Assembly (NCBI RefSeq): GCF_013373865.1
Contig: NC_050469.1
Location: 23,920,046 to 23,984,045, forward strand
Source of the DNA: Monomorium pharaonis
Lineage: Eukaryota > Arthropoda > Insecta > Hymenoptera > Formicidae
Direction: 5' to 3'
Length of the DNA stretch: 64,000 bases
The number at the start of each line of letters is the position of its first letter. Within the stretch, counting starts at the first letter, position 1. A model generated the notes under the pieces. The model saw nothing but the letters and a program-made list of their open reading frames with translations. It was not told the DNA's origin and ran no database searches. Below, piece after piece: positions 63,701 through 64,000 of this stretch. The translations under genes were made by a program, and so were the position numbers.

Positions 63701-64000
63701 GCGCAAACAAAGTGAGTATACATAATGCAGTTAATTCTTCGTGTGATGCGTTATTTAGATCGCGGATTATTTTTATTTGTTACGACATCAAATCGATCTT
63801 AAGTTATCACAGTAGTTTTCTCAAAATATTTATCTTTCTGAAATCTCATTTATTAACTGTAATGGAGGTTGAGGAACGATCGAAGTGGCCAACTCAATTT
63901 TCTAACGTTCTTACGTTCGGGATTTTAGTTACTTTCAGGACGGCTTAAAGACCATTGAACACTTCGGCTCGTACGTGGCCGACCTAAGCGTGAAATTGCA
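21710..64000 (+). CDS. Asap: Asap, ArfGAP with SH3, ankyrin and PH domains: N-terminal BAR part, runs off the right edge
   Basis: Join 21710-21835, 46643-46715, 56013-56158, 61983-62237, 63626-63711, 63929-beyond 64000, about 252 residues so far. ASAP proteins are multidomain GTPase-activating proteins for Arf GTPases. They act at membranes and actin-rich adhesions. The N-terminal BAR domain dimerises and bends membrane. The visible part matches human ASAP1 nearly residue for residue: VSEFVEETREDYNSPTTS, LKKAIKAIHNSGNAHV, GAAFLKFAVVTKELSALM, FPLDSVLKGDLRGVKGDL, EMEKERRLFQLQMCEYLIK and YFQDGLKTIE. Intron phases are 0, 1, 0, 0, 2. Intron 1 is 24.8 kb. The PH, ArfGAP, ankyrin and SH3 domains are not in the window and are expected from the family. 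The start codon is fixed by alignment with the conserved N-terminus. Confidence 0.96.
22475..22530. mobile_element. Fragment of the CACTGAG palindromic MITE-like family
   Basis: CACTGAGAGAAGAAAGTAAT, then CTAAATTTTTCAAC, matches the left end of the copy at 56450. The rest of the element is not evident. Confidence 0.45.
22768..23195. mobile_element. Diverged ~400 bp dispersed repeat, copy A
   Basis: Aligns along its length with 24435-24832. Shared landmarks, in order, are CATAAGTTTAT or its near match, ATCTATTG.AAGTTTGT, TAGTAATTTA, AAGTTAAAATAA, TTTTGACTTTT and ATCGCTTTTCTT. Possible weak terminal inverted repeats (ACACAAAAA and ATATTTTT..). No coding capacity. Confidence 0.65.
24435..24832. 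mobile_element. Diverged ~400 bp dispersed repeat, copy B
   Basis: Same landmarks and order as copy A. The ends form an imperfect inverted repeat, ACACACAAAAAAATATG against AATATATTTTTTGTGT, which favours a non-autonomous DNA transposon. Confidence 0.65.
25516..25561. repeat. (TA)23 microsatellite
   Basis: 46-base TA run in Asap intron 1. Confidence 0.96.
26598..26769. mobile_element. Palindromic MITE-like element, copy 1
   Basis: 172 bases from CACTAAGAAAAAAGTTG to TTTTTTTTCAGTG, flanked by TA on both sides. The two halves are imperfect reverse complements (ATTAAATTTCTTCA against TGAAGAAATTTAAT). Related copies lie at 49180 and 56450. The family shows terminal inverted repeats and a likely TA target but no coding capacity. 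Confidence 0.75.
27635..27660 (+). repeat. 26-base sequence repeated exactly at 43818
   Basis: Begins TTTAACTTATAACTG and ends TTTTAAGAC. It is identical to 43818-43843 in the same orientation, and the flanks do not align. Confidence 0.85.
29999..30138. mobile_element. ~140 bp fold-back element with ~58-base arms
   Basis: The left arm 29999-30056 starts GGGCCGGCTGTTCCAACT. The right arm 30080-30138 is its near-perfect reverse complement, with a loop of about 23 bases. TA precedes the left end by two bases and directly follows the right end. It reads as a short fold-back DNA transposon remnant, or alternatively a long hairpin RNA. Confidence 0.75.
33619..33646. repeat. Perfect 28-base palindrome
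   Basis: GTAGTGGATATTGC followed directly by its exact reverse complement, centred on GCGC. No spacer. Asap intron 1. Confidence 0.92.
34378..34412. repeat. (CAG)n then (CTGC)n short repeats
   Basis: A run of about five CAG units followed at once by CCTG units, in a GC-rich part of Asap intron 1. Confidence 0.8.
38266..38486. repeat. Cluster of TCAGTGA/TCACTGA motifs
   Basis: At least six copies of CAGTGAWT or its reverse complement occur in about 220 AT-rich bases. GTTTTTTCAGTG near 38341 matches the right end of the CACTGAG family, so this may be overlapping, decayed copies of it. Confidence 0.5.
39053..39133. repeat. (GAT)n imperfect trinucleotide repeat
   Basis: About 80 bases of GAT units with GGT and AAT interruptions, next to a CpG-rich block. 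Confidence 0.92.
40598..40703 (+). repeat. Direct repeat, copy 1
   Basis: Shares TTACTGGCTGGCAAGACGCG, GTCTTT.ATTCGCAT.AGAAGG and CAAATCGATTT, in order and spacing, with copy 2, which begins 361 bases downstream. The sequence between is not duplicated. Confidence 0.8.
40959..41062 (+). repeat. Direct repeat, copy 2
   Basis: Counterpart of 40598-40703, reading TTACTAGCTGGCGAGACGCG at the core. By eye most positions agree, with scattered substitutions. Confidence 0.8.
42321..42834. mobile_element. Non-autonomous DNA transposon with GGCCGATATTCATAG ends
   Basis: The left end GGCCGATATTCATAGTTCGT and the right end (reverse complement GGGCCGGTATTCATAGTCCG) form a terminal inverted repeat of about 28 bases. 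The interior is about 450 bases with no coding capacity. A further end of the same type (ATGAATGCCGG, 42900-42910) lies just outside. Confidence 0.7.
42888..42912. mobile_element. Extra right end of the GGTATTCATAG family
   Basis: ATAAGAATATATTATGAATG followed by CCGG is another copy of the terminal repeat, reverse orientation, 76 bases beyond the first right end. It suggests nesting or tandem insertion. Confidence 0.5.
43085..43097. repeat. G13 homopolymer
   Basis: Uninterrupted run of 13 G in a CpG-rich block of Asap intron 1, followed by a purine-rich GGGAAGG stretch to about 43140. Confidence 0.95.
43818..43843 (+). repeat. 26-base sequence repeated exactly at 27635
   Basis: Second copy of the exact repeat, followed by a different flank. 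Confidence 0.85.
46643..46715 (+). CDS. Asap: Asap exon 2
   Basis: Encodes 24 codons plus one base: TLDFDRDGLTKLKKAIKAIH, then NSGN. It aligns with human ALDVDRMVLYKMKKSVKAI. The acceptor has a strong tract, TTTTTCTCTTTCAG. The donor is GTGAGT in phase 1. Confidence 0.95.
49180..49368. mobile_element. Palindromic MITE-like element, copy 2
   Basis: 189 bases from CACTGAAAAAAAAGAATG to CTTTTCCTCAGTG, with internal inverted symmetry (TTTAACTTGAATACA, TATTTGACTGAAATA). Same family as 26598 and 56450. Asap intron 2. Confidence 0.75.
52567..52623. repeat. (CT)n microsatellite, 57 bases
   Basis: Uninterrupted CT run in Asap intron 2. Confidence 0.97.
54685..54720. repeat. (GA)18 microsatellite
   Basis: Uninterrupted GA run. 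A (TC)n tract follows about 30 bases later (54750-54762), so the two could pair as a hairpin in RNA. Confidence 0.96.
56013..56158 (+). CDS. Asap: Asap exon 3
   Basis: Completes an alanine codon and encodes 48 residues: HVDNEVYLGRALERLGDAAL, then a stretch containing EPDIGAAFLKFAVVTKELSA. The acceptor is TTTTTTTTTCGCAG and the donor GTACGT in phase 0. Confidence 0.96.
56450..56660. mobile_element. Palindromic MITE-like element, copy 3
   Basis: 211 bases from ACTGAGGAAAAAATGTTG to ACTTTTTTCTCAGTG. Inner symmetric segments include CTAAATTTTTCAAC against GTTGAAAAATTTAG. The bases CA flank both ends. Asap intron 3. Confidence 0.75.
59804..59829. repeat. (GA)13 microsatellite
   Basis: Uninterrupted GA run in Asap intron 3. 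Confidence 0.95.
60298..60305. promoter_or_regulatory. CRE-type octamer TGACGTCA
   Basis: A perfect palindromic CRE in a CpG-rich stretch of Asap intron 3. It is a known CREB/ATF site, but a single octamer can arise by chance. A second copy at 1128-1135 lies in an ETHE1 intron. Confidence 0.3.
61983..62237 (+). CDS. Asap: Asap exon 4
   Basis: Encodes 85 codons, from MQNINNIVMFPLDSVLKG to RRLFQLQMCE, the longest BAR exon here. The leading ATG is an internal codon after acceptor GATTCCAG, not a start: the human protein reads QNMNNIISFPLDSLLKG at this point. The donor is GTGGGT in phase 0. The open frame runs past the donor for only eight codons. Confidence 0.96.
62594..63195 (+). mobile_element. 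Probable decayed non-LTR retrotransposon 3' tail
   Basis: The left part reads ACTAGCTATGCCCTGCCAC. The right part reads GTCAAAATTTCAAAGCAATC, then GAACAAACGTTTTACATTTT and ends near ATAGAT. From memory these resemble a recurrent arthropod retrotransposon (RTE-like) 3' end with ACTAGCTG.TGCCCG. No reverse transcriptase is present. The class is uncertain. Confidence 0.45.
62647..62978. repeat. CT-rich minisatellite
   Basis: About 33 units of roughly 10 bases, mostly CCGGTCTCTC alternating with CCCGTCTCTC, with variants. A 20-base dimer is often the higher-order unit. It sits inside the probable retrotransposon tail in Asap intron 4. Confidence 0.92.
63626..63711 (+). CDS. Asap: Asap exon 5
   Basis: Encodes 28 codons plus two bases: YLIKVNEIKTKKGIELLQHL, then VEYYHAQT. 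Human has YLLKVNEIKIKKGVDLLQNL. The acceptor is GCTTACAG and the donor GTGAGT in phase 2. Confidence 0.95.
63712..63928 (+). other. Asap intron 5
   Basis: 217 bases, GTGAGT..TTTTAG, phase 2. Nothing else is seen. Confidence 0.88.
63929..64000 (+). CDS. Asap: Asap exon 6, cut by the window edge
   Basis: The acceptor GATTTTAG at 63921-63928 completes an asparagine codon, followed by YFQDGLKTIEHFGSYVADLS. Human has FFQDGLKAVESLKPSIETLS. A second AG lies ten bases further on (ACTTTCAG), but using it would delete the conserved FQ, so the upstream acceptor is preferred. The exon continues beyond the window. Confidence 0.9.

Noticed and set aside
1..64000. A CRISPR array, phage, toxin-antitoxin or multi-gene defence system
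   Set aside because: The window is spliced animal DNA with three conserved genes, and no spaced identical repeats or prokaryotic gene clusters are present.

Overview
This is one stretch of an animal nuclear genome, most likely an insect and plausibly an ant or another hymenopteran. Three conserved eukaryotic genes with spliceosomal introns can be rebuilt exon by exon. Almost everything else is AT-rich intron or spacer, broken by CpG-rich blocks, simple repeats and short fold-back elements. The insect call rests on the proteins and the repeat style, and the ant suggestion is only inference from composition. Codon phases, GT..AG borders and family alignments agree at every junction, so the gene models are firm. 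The exact transcript ends are not.

Layout. (1) Bases 594-16526, minus strand: a complete ETHE1 gene (mitochondrial persulfide dioxygenase), six coding exons, 274 residues, with a mitochondrial-type leader and all iron ligands. (2) Bases 16527-18584: divergent spacer. (3) Bases 18585-19562, plus strand: a compact ribosomal protein S19 gene with a pyrimidine-rich (TOP-like) 5' exon, two small introns, 152 codons and a polyadenylation signal. (4) Bases 19563-21709: AT-rich spacer, then a CpG-rich leader or promoter block. (5) From 21710 to the right edge, plus strand: the N-terminal part of an Asap gene (ArfGAP with SH3, ankyrin and PH domains). Six exons encode about 252 residues of the BAR membrane-bending module. 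The PH, ArfGAP, ankyrin and SH3 parts must lie beyond base 64000. Its first intron is about 24.8 kb and its second about 9.3 kb.

The three genes do different jobs: mitochondrial sulfide detoxification, the small ribosomal subunit, and Arf-dependent membrane and actin remodelling. Nothing suggests an operon or a shared pathway.

No protein-coding mobile element, tRNA, rRNA, CRISPR array or new multi-gene system was found. The unexplained structure is in the introns. It includes a palindromic MITE-like family (three copies plus fragments), a second family with a TIR near GGCCGGTATTCATAG, a diverged ~400 bp repeat pair, a ~140 bp near-perfect fold-back, a ~105 bp direct duplication, an exact 26-base repeat 16 kb apart, a perfect 28-base palindrome, and a CT-rich minisatellite inside what looks like a retrotransposon tail.
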